Position numbers and translations under genes: made by a program. Below, one piece after another: positions 24,670-37,640 of a stretch of 64,000 nucleotides of DNA; the stretch's first letter is position 1, and each line of letters begins with the position of its first letter. The DNA comes from Carnegiea gigantea (taxonomy: Eukaryota > Streptophyta > Magnoliopsida > Caryophyllales > Cactaceae), in the NCBI GenBank assembly GCA_029747015.1, contig JAKOGI010000126.1:925001-989000 (forward strand). Reading direction: 5' to 3'. A model generated the notes under the pieces. The model saw nothing but the letters and a program-made list of their open reading frames with translations. It made no database searches and was not told where the DNA came from.

Positions 24670-25503
24670 TATAGATATATAGGAGTATTAATTAAGACAT
24701 TTTTGCGAAAAGACACAATATTATTTGTTTAAGAAAGAAAGAAAAGAAGAGGAAAAAAAGGAAAGATTATTATATTAGTTGTAAATATTTTACAATTTTT
24801 TTAAATAATTACACTCTTAAGAGTTCATATATGCTACATAATTAAAAAGCTAGTATATACATAATGTTATATAAAGATAAAGGTTCATGTAATTTGGAAA
24901 TAAATATATACCATTATCATCATTTTTAAAAAAAAAAAGATTGCAGTGTGTTTGAAAACATATGAGTAATTTGTATATTTATTGTCAATTTTTGTGTTTG
25001 AGGAAGCTAAGTAAGAAAAGATGGCGGTTCCAACCGGTTGGGTTGATCCGAAACCTGCAAAATCGAAATATACCCACAAATATTTTACCCGAATCTGAAA
25101 TACACTCGACCCGTATTTATCCAAAACCGAAATACACTTGACCCATATTCTACCCCGAATTGACACGTCTAATTGCCATAGCATAATTTTTTAAAGCTTA
25201 GGTCCACTTTCATAAAATTAGCTATTTCGAAGTTCTAACGGATAGATTCCTCATAATATCCATCTTTTTATGGTCCTATAGTCCACTAATAAAATGGATT
25301 TATTGAAATTACAACACTATGGTTGAGAAGGGAAAGAGAAACACTTGCACTAGTACCAAAGAAAGGAAAAAAGGACAAAGAAAGAACAGCAAATATTAGC
25401 ACCAAAGAAATGTCCAATGGGCACATTTGAACAAAGACTCAAAAGTTCAAAATAATTACCACTATCAATTGAGAGAAATTTATTTGAAGAAACAATGCTG
25501 TTT
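24670..25503. other. Intergenic DNA downstream of the neprosin-like gene
   Basis: AT-rich. 25030-25170 contains repeated acccg/gaccc words (ttgacccatattctacccc and similar), resembling 13980-14140. The part next to 25503 is the gene's 3' untranslated region. No other gene was recognised. Confidence 0.35.
25479..25484 (-). promoter_or_regulatory. Possible polyadenylation signal
   Basis: AATAAA on the minus strand, about 20 bases after the neprosin-like stop codon. Plant signals are loose, so this is only a candidate. Confidence 0.3.
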
Positions 25504-26014
25504 TCACCAAGGACCACCATAAAAGACCAATCGTCCAAGTCCTTCTTCATATCCATGATCATAGACAGCATAATGTTTATCATCTCTGTACTCCTCAGTA
25601 TCTTGAGTATCAATTTGTTTATAGTTTGCGTCAACCACTATAAAATCTCTGCAATATGCACTCAACGTTATGTCCTCAACAGGATATCGACCATTACCCA
25701 TTTGTGGAAGAGGCTGATCTGGGGGGCCATAAACTTGTCCTCCAACTGCTATGTATGATGCTGAATGTGCTAGTCCTGTGAATATCTTTTGCGGCCAGAA
25801 TCCAATAATTATGCCTTCGGGTGCAAGCTCAAGCCACCAATTCCCATTTTTTGCATCCTAATTTTTAAGAAAATATTTGCATCACAACCCATGATCAAAG
25901 TATTTTCCTCTGCCCCTTATTTATCTTGAAATAATCTTTTATGCCCCTAAGTTTTTCACAAGAAGGTATGATAATTAGTTATAAATTAAACTTGTAATTA
26001 ATATGTTTAGCGTT

Positions 26015-26067
<53 letters not shown>

Positions 26068-29000
26068 TTTTTTGAAGATTTTCTTATCTTAAGTTTATAC
26101 ATGCTACATGTCATATGGCTGTAATCAATTAATGAACTTTTATTTACTATGAAATTTCTTCAAAAGAAAATGGACCTCCATGCAACAAGGAAATTGAGCC
26201 TCAACATGGAGAAACTAGGGCAGCTACCTGATAAATAAAGAATTGGCATGAAACTGCTGAATGTCCATATTTAGATACTCTTGCAAAGGCCACGTCAATC
26301 GGAATATCTTCTCTGACACTGATAAATCCAGGGCACAGTGTATTGAAACAATGGGATTGACCCGCCTGTAAATAATAATAATTTAAGCATAATTTGTCAA
26401 TCACCCTATGTCAGCATCTGTAATTCTTAGTTCATTATGCCACTTCACAGTACCAGTTTAGGTACTCAAAAGGAAAAACAAAGGAGCCATGAGGACAATG
26501 ATCGTAACTTACATCCAAATATTGGAAAAGTCTTGTGCGATTATCTTTGTATAAAGTTGGATTAACCTAAATTCACATTAACAAGCAAGTTTGTCAGTGT
26601 TAAACATGACAACATCGAATCAACAATATCAATATTTCAAGTATCATAGTGTACTATTGAAGTCATTGTCAAGTCTAAATGCCTATACATTTAGGAAAGA
26701 ATGGACAAAAAACAACCCTAAATTAAATGTGAAAGTCAACACGACAGGGCATCAAGCATGTGAGGATCAGGAACGTTTAAAGTTAGACTAAGAAGTTTTT
26801 TGGAAAGTAAAACTTAGAAAACACAAACCTAATTGTTTAGCCTTCTATTTCTAATTCAGATTTCCTTATTTTTACAAATACTGCGTATTGCAAATATAAA
26901 AAATCCATTGAATTCAAATAATATCCTCATATCAACTTAGAACAAACATGAAATGCCTTATTTGCCCTAGATTTTGGGGAATAAAAATTGAATGTCCGTC
27001 CCTTGGACGAATCCTTAATTAGAAAAACAACATGCATATGTATACATAATCTTGAACTTACCATCCATCCAACTCTTATTGCATCATTTCCATTCATTAT
27101 TATAAATTCTCCTGCAGAGAACTGAGAGGATCTAACCGACGGATCGTGAAGGGTAAGTACACCTCCTACACCATTGTACACTGTACTTGGATTTGTCTTT
27201 GTCTGAGCAATTGCAAACTGGCAAGGGGGGGGTTCAATCTCATTAGTATCATAACATGAACTTTCTTTATCTATAATTTAACATACTATTTGATCAATCA
27301 GACAACGTACAAGATTTGTACCTAATATTGTCATTGAAATTGCATTAAGATACTTTTGTACCTAAGGATGTTTGGAAGGCAATTTTCTTCATATTAGTAT
27401 AATGTTTAGGTACTAGGTGCTAGTTATCTCCTCATTGCACTATCTATAAAATCTGTCTATCTATTTATATGTATAATCTTTCTACATATTAATTAAGTAT
27501 AAAATCAAAGGACTTTGCACAGGTTTTTTTTTTTTTTTTTTCAAATGTCATAACTTTGTTAGTTAGGATATTAACAATTATTTTAATTCGTTATGTGGCT
27601 TTAGCCTACATACAATTCTTTTTTTTAAAAAAATTTTTATATGCTTCACAAGCCTTTTCATCTTTTTCTTCACCAACTCCATATAAATGTCAGTGATAAA
27701 TGTTTACTTGTATATGTAAAAATAACACATGTTCAAAATATACAAAGATTATTTAACTAACAAAATATAAAATCTAAATAATGAAAACAATATTGTTCAC
27801 GAATAGTAGTGTATCTTATCTATATGAGTAGTTCTTGGTATTTATTACGTGAGTTTGGTTTTTTCCCCCTACTTTCTGATTTTACATATTAGTTATAAGT
27901 CAACAACAAGCAGTGCCAATATGGGTTCCGCTACTCCCCTTACCTTCACATATATCGCTATGTAGAAAGAGGTTAATTTCAATAGACCCCGTGCAAGTCA
28001 TAAATGAAAATTCTCATTCTTAATGTATATGTTTATTTTAGCTTATGCAAAGGGTGATGTTCTATCAAACTTGTATTTGAAGAGGTTTTTAGGGAACAAA
28101 TAATAAGGCTTTAGCAATACCTCGACTATGCAATATCAGATTTTTTTTTTTTTAAAAAACAAAGAATATAAATTAAAACGTCGACTGTGAGAGTTGCCAA
28201 TTCTATTTTAATATCTAGATTAAAGAATAGTGAAAAACGATGGAATGACAACCACCAGCCTATCCCCTACTCCCCAATTAGATTGTCTTTGTATTCATTT
28301 CAACCCATTAGATTGTCTTTAAAATCCATAGCACAATCCGTTAATTTTCCAACCTAACAACTGACATTCGATATTTTAACTTATTTAACATGTAAATTTA
28401 CATTAAATGAAGCAAAAGCTCAATTGACGTTAAAGAGCACTTGATGATGGAAATGGCTGTCGCTTGTAAGAATATAATAAAGGAATCCTTACATGACTTC
28501 CGGGCTGGTTGGTGTAGGGTTTTGTTCTGGAAGTATACTCTTCTGTAAATTGCATAATCTCCATGAACTCATTTTTAGTGACTCTTCTGATGGGAACTGT
28601 CCCAGTTGGACAACCACCGTCTTCCAACTTGATGCTATCTAGCACTGTATCCTTTGCTTCAGAAGGAGTGTCAGTTTTCATCCGTTTAGGAGCAAAACTA
28701 GGCCTCATCTGTGTCATCCCCAGCACAAATAATGCAAATTAAAACTTGCTCATGGATTAAACATATTTCTTTACACTTGATGGGGAAAAGAGCTCTTACA
28801 TAACTATTTAAAAAAAAAGGCAGATTTTTGTAGCACAAACCTGAGGATGAAAAGTGTGATTTTTTAAGAGCGGATGATCAAAAGTAGGTTGTTTGTAAAA
28901 ATCCACACAGTCGTATAGATCCCCATATTCAGTCTGCAAATCAAACTCTCAAAACAATTAATAAATATGAAAGATGCTAAACAAAAAACTGCTATTTTTA

Positions 29001-29743
29001 AGGGAAAGGAACAAAAATATATAATTGTTTAGTTGATTGAATAATGATTTAAATAAGTTCTTTCTTATGCCAGAGATATGCTTGATCATATTTATTGACG
29101 TACAGAAAGCAAGTGAGACTATATATGTATGGGGCACTATTCTTACATCACTTTACTTTATTAATGAGTTCATTTATAACACGTCTTTTACATGTGAGGC
29201 GGTTTTTTTTTTAATAATTTATCTAACAGTGGGGTTCTATTGCCTCAATTTTATTGTACAACATGTGGATGAGTTTTTGCAGCATCCCTGCTTTAAACTC
29301 AAATGACGTTTGCTTAAGGGGATGTGTTAGAGTATAAAACTAATTCATGTGCCTTTAATTACTAGTTTAAACTTTTGGTGTAGATGTTTCCTAAACTAAA
29401 AGGAAAAACTCAAGCTAAACCTACATACATACAAATTCCCAGTCGTATGACAGTGTTCTACGCGCCCCCCCCCCCCCCCAAACCAAAAAAAACCAATCAA
29501 CTCTATTTGGCAAATTGATCTATTACTGTTTGAGATCGCACAGCTAAACTAAAGAAGCAAACCGAGCAAACAGCGGGGAAAAACCATTACCTTAATTGTC
29601 TTAACGCTTGGCTTCTGAAGGCGTTTAAATTGCTCCTCCCAGTGAATTCGATTTTGAGTGAATTGCTTAATGGCTTCCGTCTCATGATTGCTTAAAATTG
29701 ACAGGAAAAACACAATGTACGATGCAACAGTTTTCATTGCCAT
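25504..29743 (-). CDS. Neprosin-family (DUF239) secreted protein, possible pseudoenzyme
   Basis: Seven exons, all phase 0 with GT-AG introns: 29591-29743, 28841-28933, 28493-28708, 27062-27217, 26513-26566, 26228-26365, 25504-25857, giving 387 residues. Residues 1-24 form a signal peptide (MAMKTVASYIVFFLSILSN). An activation-peptide region follows, with DCVDFYKQPTFDHPLLKNH and GGCPTGTVPIRR, then the neprosin domain (about 155-387) with GWMVNPTLYKDNRTRLFQY, the CFNTLC cysteine pair (C230, C235), GNWWLEL, IIGFWP and a closing FYGGPW. Neprosins are glutamic prolyl endopeptidases. Here the two positions aligned with the catalytic glutamates are R202 (AIRVGW, usually IExGW) and Q311 (VGGQV, usually WGGEV), so activity is doubtful. 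An in-frame ATG ten codons upstream (29771-29773) would spoil the signal peptide. The full frame and intact splice sites argue against a pseudogene. Confidence 0.85.
26019..26065. repeat. (AT)n microsatellite in intron 6 of the neprosin-like gene
   Basis: 47 bp of pure at repeat between 25858 and 26227, the last intron. Confidence 0.95.
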
Positions 29744-30421
29744 ATTACCCTCTTCAGTTGCCCAAGGAACCACACAAAACTAGAGCTTTTATGAGGAGTT
29801 GCTGTATATTTTACAAAAATATCAATAACTATGAAAGTAGAAGTAGGGAGTGAAAAGTCACAAAAATTAATTAAAATTAACAAAATTCATATGATATTCT
29901 ACCAAAAATGTTGTGGTATGATATACTTCCAAATATGTTGTGGTATGATATACTTCCAAATATGTTATTCGTTTGTCGTTCATATATACATTTTCAAGTC
30001 AATTTGTAAAGTTATTTTAAGTCATTGTTATCTACCCTTTTTGCAACTGCACCAACAAATTAAAAAACCCACCCTTTTTTGCACCGCAGGAAAAAAGAAT
30101 CCGCCTTTTAATCTTATGAACTTTCTGCAGAAGAGCATTACATTTGAAACTTTGGAATTGTTTTTTCATAAATCATTTTCAAAAAAAAAAAAATAATTTT
30201 TGAATCATACATTTGCACAAGGTTCTGGATTAACCGGGAAGAAAGCCGCGGGGGGTGGCCACGTGGGGGAGATAAAGTTTATTTGAGTAGACAATGATGA
30301 TTGAAATCTTGGATTACTTTTCATTTGTTGACTTACAAAAATAAAGCTTATTCAACAAAGTATAGGTAAAGTTTCATTTTATGCACTAATGTAATTTGTA
30401 AACTCATTCCATGGGTGTGTC
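29744..30421 (-). promoter_or_regulatory. Upstream region of the neprosin-like gene
   Basis: About 680 bp separate the ATG from the Sirevirus LTR. A TATA-like AAAATATACAG occurs on the minus strand near 29800-29811, about 60 bp upstream of the ATG. A direct repeat of tgttgtggtatgatatacttccaaat-type sequence occurs at 29910-29960. A CACGTG G-box lies at 30260-30265. No coding gene was seen; the plus frame at 29831-30196 is low-complexity. Confidence 0.4.
30260..30265. promoter_or_regulatory. G-box (CACGTG) upstream of the neprosin-like gene
   Basis: The palindrome ccacgtgg (30259-30266) sits about 520 bp upstream of the ATG. G-boxes bind bZIP and bHLH factors in plants. Function is inferred from the motif only. 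Confidence 0.35.
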
Positions 30422-31739
30422 TGTTGGATTTAATCGCATAAAGATACAAGAGGGGGGTGAATTTTGTCTTTCAACTTTATCTATTGTTTCAGAACACTCG
30501 TTTGAAACTGTTCGGAATGCATGTTTGGAGTGAAGAAGAAACAAAAGGATTGCATAAATAATAAAGGAGACGTAATGTTTTAACGTGGAAAACCACCTTT
30601 GACCCAACTGAGGCGTAAAAACCACGACCTACCATTGTAGGATTTCAGCATTACTTTTACTAGACGGACCGAATACGTTACAACTGTAACACCACACGTG
30701 AGTTAGTCACACACGTAACTTGGTCTACCCCGAGGCCTTCATTACAGACACTACGTAACTTAATCTACCCCAAGACCCTAGTTACAAACACCACGTCCAA
30801 CGCCTCCAGAGACTTGGATAATCTTTTACAAACACCATATCCAATGTCTCCCAAGACTTGGACAATCTCTTATTTCACTAATGAAAAAGAGATAACAAGA
30901 CCTTACTTGAATGCTTCTAAACAACCTGAATATGAGATACAATACAATCCCTATTATGCCAATATTAAAAACTCGATTTAGCACTCTCTTTAAAAGTTTT
31001 TCTCACAGAAAATTCTGACTCACAAAGACAATTTTTGACCCTTGGAAAACCTTAAAAAACCTTGAGGAGAGAGGCGACTAAAATAGAGAGGCGTGAGTGG
31101 AAAAAGAGAACAATTCTTCACTAGTGCTCGTGCTGCAAGAATAAGAAAAAGAGAAGACTACTTCCACTCAACAACTCTAATAGTCAAGCCCATAAAATCT
31201 TTCCACTTGATATTCTTCCCTTAAAAATAGGATAAAATCTCTCCACTTGATAAATATTCTTCTCTTAAAAATAGGGTAAAATCTTTCATTATTATCTTTA
31301 AAGAGAGAAACCTTTTAGACTCAACTTACATCAGAAAAATTATTCCTAATTATTTCATGAAATTCAACAATCAAAAATTATTTTAAAACCTTGAAACTCG
31401 TTTTTGTCTTTGATGTCAAAACACTGTAGACCTGACTTCTCAGAACCGTTCTGAGGCAGTGTTCTAAAGTACTTAAAGACCATTCAAAGCAAACGCTAAG
31501 TCAATGACCTTCTAATTGACATATTAATAAGAATCTAAAAGAATAAAGCACATACCAAACCTAAGACTCTTGTTATCAGTTGGACTCCTTGTACGTGTAT
31601 CGACTTTGATGCTCCAAGCTTATTCGAACCGCACCAAGTATTTTTCAGATCCTGTCTCAATACACAACTCAAGCACAACATATTGACTAGTACATTTGGA
31701 TTGTTATCATCAAAACCTTACACATTAATTGGGTCAACA
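30422..31739 (-). repeat. Left (3') LTR of the Sirevirus
   Basis: 1318 bp, alike to 51507-52810. Shared words include aacactcgtttgaaactgtt, gtaacttggtctaccc and gaggcgtgagtggaaaaaga. Confidence 0.93.
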
Positions 31740-32229
31740 ATTTTTCCCGTTTTGATGACAAACCAAATGACCATTAGTTGTCACAAATGATAGGGCAAAA
31801 TACATTAGTGCAAAATACATTCGTGCCAAAATAGTTTATTCAATCCACATAAGTGAGAAAGCAAGAGTTAAGATGTCAACTTAAAACTAGGCAAACCAAT
31901 CGAAACGAGGTCATACTCATCTTCCCTTATTTGACATTATTAAAAAGGGTGAGTAGGCTAGAAGTTGGAATCCAATGTGGATGCAATAACCACCAGAGTG
32001 GTAATATAGAAAATAATAGCGATACACTCAAGTGTACAATACAGTAATGATATTAGCCATCCAAATCATGCACAAACAAGTAACACATGCAACAAGCAAT
32101 AGTATAAATGCATTAACCATACAAGAACATTCACAAACCACTACTAGTCACATATATAACTAGGTGTTGCAAAGACAGTGTTGGAAACAGGGAAAGGAAC
32201 AAAGTCAGGTAGAGGAAGGTAGAGGAGGA
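31740..32229 (-). other. Sirevirus 3' non-coding region with polypurine tract
   Basis: The minus-strand tract CATCAAAACGGGAAAAAT ends at the LTR boundary (31740). No coding content was recognised in the rest. Confidence 0.65.
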
Positions 32230-33981
32230 AATTTAATTGTGAGGACAAGAAGGGCACTCAGCAGATCCTCGTGATATTTTGCATTGGGTGCCTTTTCCTC
32301 TGTAAGCGTCTGCTTTACTTCAGCTATCTCCTCCTTCAACGTGATCTGGTCCTGCAACAGTGTGTCAATTGTAGGAGTGCTGGATGTGGAGGCTTCACTG
32401 GGAATAGGGCAAAGGGGTGTTTGGAGCCCCTGTTTTGAAGTTGCATTGCCATCTTTTGTTACCTTGAAACCACACCCAATTAAGGTACTGTTGCTAATTT
32501 CATCACTAACCTAAAAGCCTGCTTTCTTCTACAATGGAATCCTAAGTTTTTCAAACACTAGAGTCAGCAGAAACCCACACCCCATATCATGATCCTTGGA
32601 TGTGTTCGTAATTCTTGCAATGTAGCTAATTATGATCGCAGGCAAGTTAATTCTCTCACCCTGATCCATCATGTCAGTGTAGCACATATCCATAGAATCA
32701 GTAAGGTTGTATCCCTGTCCTCAGGGAATTACATTCTTAGTCACAAACCAAAACAATAGTCGATGCAAAGGTATCATTTCCCCCTTTCTCACACGCTGAA
32801 ACTTAGTCAGAGGGGGTTTTTGGGCTAGCTTCCAGGTCAATTCCAACAACCGTTCATCACCTAGGGCACTTTTATCCTCACGCACATATACATCAAAACC
32901 TTCTGAGAACACCCCAAGCAACTCACCTAGCTCCCTAGCATCAAACCGTACCTCATGACTATTAACTCTGCTTGTCACCACTCCATTGGCGACAACACAG
33001 CTCGCATAAAACTCAATCAAGTCTAGAACAGAACACCTTCTCTTAGTGTTCGTGAAAAGATCCAACCAACCCTGTGCTTCCAACTACTCTAAGAACACCC
33101 CTAGCCCCTGTTCCTGAAAATATGACACCTTAACCACCTTCCCTCAAACTATAGATTTTTAGAGAAAGTGCTCATATCTCTCAGCAAGTGTCATATTTTT
33201 TCTAACTTTCTTTTTCTTTGGTTCATCAGATTCTTTAATCAGTTCTGACACCTATTCTAGGGCCGCCCGTTTTTGGGCAGGTTTCTTCGATGGTGCTAGT
33301 TTGGTGTGTGTGTTTGGGGGGTGTTCTGGTGGATTTAAGAGCTGGTTTTTTCTTCTTGACAGGGTCCTCAACTCTATCTTCTGGCAAGGGCAGCACAATA
33401 GGTGGACCAGAACTTCAAGTTCGAGGTCGTGGCAAGGGTGCAGTGAGAGATACGTTGGGTGAGGTGGCGTTTAAGGGTCGGTTTAGTCGTTGTTTGGGGC
33501 ATAGTTGGGACAGTCCTTTTGAACTACAAATTTGGTTCATCCTCATCACTATCTTCAGCATCTTCAATAACAAATTCATTAAACGAAAGATTCTCAGCAA
33601 CATTCTTAACACCAAAACCCTTAGATTACCCAACTCACTTAGCCTTATTTCCTCCAATCTCGACTCGACCACAACCGGTTCATACACCACTATCTCCTAT
33701 CCTGTAATCGGGTTTATCAAAGGTACCATAACAGGATTCAAGCACATTGATTATAAGTCTAGACTCTTCAAGAACCCAAAAGTAGAAGGACTAATCGAAA
33801 AAGAAGGTGAGGGAGTGTTTTCCGTACCCATTAAGACCTCTTGTGGCGATGGAGGCGCCGGTGATGCTACCTCAATACTCATCCAACTTGCTTCCTTTTT
33901 TCTTGATAATTGGTCCCATAGTGACCACGAGTGAGAGGTCTTGCGCTTGGAGGATGCTTTGCTACCACAAGTTCTTGCCAT
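32230..33981 (-). pseudogene. Sirevirus third (envelope-like) ORF remnant
   Basis: Begins MARTCGSKASSKRK (ATG at 33979-33981) with a basic, S/P-rich N-terminus, which is frameshifted. A largely single frame then runs from about 33280 to 32230, broken by a few stops. It includes EAQGWLDLFTNTKRRC, VRFDARELGELLGVF and HRLLFWFVTKNVIP, matching the plant 'putative transposon protein' domain found in third ORFs of copia elements. It ends in a coiled coil (TLLQDQITLKEEIAEVKQTL) close to KYHEDLLSALLVLT. Envelope-like ORFs with a C-terminal coiled coil are described in SIRE1-type Sireviruses; whether they ever acted in membrane fusion is unproven. The 214-codon plus frame at 33290-33934 is its shadow. 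Confidence 0.6.
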
Positions 33982-34489
33982 TTTGAGGAATTGAGGAGAT
34001 TTGAAGTTAGGGTTTTAGTGGGTTTAAGGAAGAAGAAGATCATCGGGTTCCTCATGAGAGGGAGAGAGTTGGATAGGATTTTAGGAGAGAGAATAGGAGA
34101 GAAGGATTTTGAATTGATTTGACCCAAAAAAAAAAATAGAGAGAGAGATTTTAAGGAGTCTTTTCGGCCTTCTTTATGAGGGGAGAGGTTTTTGCATGTC
34201 CAACATCATTGCACACTGGGTAAGCTACCAATTATAGGTTAGGTGCAATGAGAAGGAAAACTCGGTTTCCAACATACCTTTAATAACGCCACTTGGTCAG
34301 CACATGCTACAAACAGTGGTCATGTCTGTTCCTAGAGCCTGTTCTTACTGCTAAATGTTCGATAACAGAGGACACTAAGGGCAATATCATTAGACCTCAA
34401 CGAGTGTTAGCATGTTATATTCTATACATATGCCAAGAATAGCACAGGAATTGAATGCATCCATTGGATTAATTTATTTGGCCTAGAAA

Positions 34490-36000
34490 CCCATAACTAA
34501 TCAATCATTGGGGGTTAAAAAAGCATGCTCAAATCCTTTTAATCATACCCAATTCAAGTTTATTCCTCTCAAACTGCTCTCTACTCAGTGCCTTGGTAAA
34601 AAAGTCAACAATTTGTTTATCGGTGGCACAAAAATTCATTGAAATTAAACCCTTTTCAACATTGTCTCTTAAAAAGTGATGACGTATGTCAATGTGCTTA
34701 GTTCTTCTATGTTGACTTGGGTTTTTGGCAATATTAATTGCACTTGTGTTATCATAAAGTATGGGAACGCGTCCCGTATCAACATAAAAGTCCTTGAGCT
34801 ATTGTCGTATCCACAACAGTTGAGCACAACAAGAAGCAGTCGCTATATACTTGGCTTCCACTATGGACATGGCAACAGAGTGTCGTTTCTTGGTTGCCCT
34901 AGAGACCAAATAGGGTTCGAGAAAATGGACCATCCCTGAGGTGCTATTTCAATTAACTAATAATCCAGCATAATCAGCATCTGCATACCCAATGAGATCA
35001 AAATTGCACCCTTGAGGATACCATAGAGCTAATTCAGGGGTATGTTTCAGATATCTCAAAATCCATTTTATAGCTTTCAAATGTGTTTCTTTAGGATTTG
35101 ATTGAAAACAAGCAAACAAACTGACACTGAAAACAATGTCAGGTCTACTAGTGGTTAGGTATAGAAGCGACCCCATCATACTCCTATAGGATTTCTCCTC
35201 AATGGAAGGACTCCCATCATCTACAACCAACCTGGTTGAAGGAGAGATGGGTGTGTCTATGGGTTTAGCCAATTCCATTCCAAACTGCTTAATTAATTCC
35301 TTGACATCTTTATTGATGTATCATAGTTCCGTTTGAGGTTTGCTTGATTTGCAAGCCTAAGAAAAAATTCAGTTCACCCATGATGCTCATCTCAAACTCA
35401 CTCCTCATCAATTCTAAAAATTCATCACATAAATCACTGTTGATTGGATCAAATATAATGTCATCAGTATATACTTGAACAATCAACAAATGTCCCCCCT
35501 TTGATTTGAGAAATAAGGTATTATCAACCTTACCCCTTTGGAAACCATTATCGATTAAATATTTTTATAAGTGTTCATGCTAAACTCTAGGAGCTTGTTT
35601 TAAACCATAAAGAGCTTTGTCCAGTTTAAACACATGGATAGTGATTTTCAAAACCAGGGGGTTAGCTTACATACAACTCTTCCTTAAGGTATCTGTTGAG
35701 GAATGTACTCTTGACATCCATTTGATACAGCTTGATTTCCACGTGGGCTCCGAAAGCCACCAAAATGCAAATAGCCTTGATCCTTGCAGTAGGTGCAAAT
35801 GATTCCTCATAATCGATCCCTTCTTCTTGGTTTTAACCCTGAACCACCAGCTTAGTCTTGTTCCGAGTGATTGTTCCGAACTCATCCAATTTGTTCTTGA
35901 ACACCCACTTGGTACCAATTATCGATCTGTCCTTAGGTCGTGGTTCAAGGTGCCAAACCTTGTTCCTTTCGAACTGATGAAGCTCCTCTTACATAGTAGT
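34490..36000 (-). pseudogene. Sirevirus RT and RNase H
   Basis: RT motifs on the minus strand: RSIIGTKWVFKNKLDEFG (about 35930), [25 protein letters not shown] at plus 35457-35471 (YVDD is usual) and MIGELNFFLGLQ-like sequence. The long frame 34949-35278 covers PIDTPISPSTRL, YRSMMGSLLYLTTSRPDIVF and YADADYAG. RNase H remnants follow: LYDNTSAINIAKNPSQH, KHIDIRHHFLRD, VDFFTKALS. Multiple stops and shifts. The T in YTDD alone could impair an RT. Confidence 0.82.
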
Positions 36001-36298
36001 AACCCAGTCAGAATCTGCAAGAATTTCATGAACATTCTTTGGCTCAATGTTAGATAAAAAGGCATAAAAAGCATAAAAGTTTCTGAGTTAACTTTAGATA
36101 TGGTTTGCACTCCTGTGTTAATGTGAGATATAATCTGGTCAAGGGGGTGCGAACTCGGTGCTTCCAGGGTCGTGGAGTAAATGGATGCACAGACACGTTT
36201 TCTAATCTCCCCTGGACACTTCATGAAATAGGTTCTGGATCTGTTCTGGCGCCTGTTCCCAAATCAATTGGAGAAGAATCGGGTTAAGTGGGCCGGTT

Positions 36299-37640
36299 CT
36301 ATTCCAGATAAGGTTTTGTAATGCTTCCTCCTAACTGGTTTGCTCCCTGCCCATCTTCCACACTCTCAGATCCAGGACTTGGTTCACTTTCAGGAGCCTT
36401 ACCATTATCTACTATGGAGCTTTGAGTGAGCAAAAGGTTTTTTCTTACAAGACCAAGTTCGAACTTTTCATCCTGTGTATCATGCTCAGTCAAGGAGTTA
36501 GTCTCATCAAATAATACATGCACACTCTCCTCAACACACAAGGTCATTTTGTTAAACACTTTGTATGCCTTACTGTGTGAAGAGTACCTTAAGAATATGG
36601 CTTCATCACTTCTAGGGTCAAACTTTTCTAAGGATTCCTTCCCGTTATTGTGCACATAGCATTTGTAACCAAACACCCTCAAGTGCTTAATATTGGGTTT
36701 TCGTCATTTGAAAAATTCACAGGGTGTCTTGTTGAGTATGGGTCTGATCATACATCTATTAATAATATAGCACGATCTATTCAACAGCTCTGCCCAAAAT
36801 TTTCTAGGAAGACCACCAGCAACAAGCATAGTCCTAGTCATGTCCTCTAGAGTACGATTTTTACGCTCTACCAGCTCGTTCTGTTGGGGTGTTTTGGGAG
36901 CAGAAAAGTTGTGATCAACACCATATCCATTACAATAATCAATGAAGCTCAAGTTCTCAAACTCTTTGCCATCATCAGGCCTAAAATTTACCAATGAGTG
37001 TCCTACTCTCTTTTCAATTTTCTTAAGAAGCACAAGAAACTTTTCAAATGACTCATCTTTCGATGTTAAAAATAGAGTTCAAGTGAAACAAGAGTAATCA
37101 TCCACTTTGACAAACACATACCTCTTCCCACCTCTACTTGTGATCCTCATAGGACCATACAAATCAACATATAGTAGTTTAAGAGGTCGGGAAGTACTAA
37201 CATAGTTCTTTGACTTTAAAGAAGTCCTAACTTACTTTCCTCTAGTGCAAGCATCGCACACCTTGTCATCATTGAACTTGATGGAAGGTAGTCCGACTAC
37301 TAGGTTTTTACAAATGAGTTTATTCAAAAGAGAAAGGCTTACATGACCTAGCTTCTTGTGCTAAAGCATAACATCATTATGAAGAGCACTCAAACAAGTC
37401 AAATGATTTTGAGGAAGTGAAAGAACACATGCTTTATACACATTGTTCTGTCACTTCCCCCTCAGCACAACATCACCAGATTTGATATTGGTAATCAAGC
37501 ATTGATCCGAAGAGAAACCAACATGATTACCTCTATCGCACAATTGAGACACACTTAGCAAGTTATGTTGTAAACCGTCCACCAAGTATACATTATTAAT
37601 AGAGTGAGAAAGTGATTTACTTATCTTACCTATACCGACA
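36299..37640 (-). pseudogene. Sirevirus integrase
   Basis: The minus frames 36704-37033 and 36299-36682 carry the integrase. Visible are CDACTRGK (GAG-pre-integrase), LLYVDLYGPMRITSRGGKRY with the first aspartate, RPDDGKEFENLSFIDYCN with the second, and TPQQNELVERKNRTLEDM with the glutamate. The C-terminal part RVFGYKCYVHN... DPRSDEAIFLRYSSHSKAYK... follows. Individual domains keep long frames but are separated by stops. Confidence 0.85.

Noticed and set aside
29464..29480. Run of about 17 Cs upstream of intron 1 of the neprosin-like gene on the plus strand
   Set aside because: A homopolymer inside the first intron (28934-29590); it affects no exon and may be partly an assembly artefact.
33290..33934. 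214-codon plus-strand open frame, the longest plus-strand frame in the window
   Set aside because: It lies opposite the degraded third ORF of the Sirevirus; the minus strand carries the recognisable motifs.
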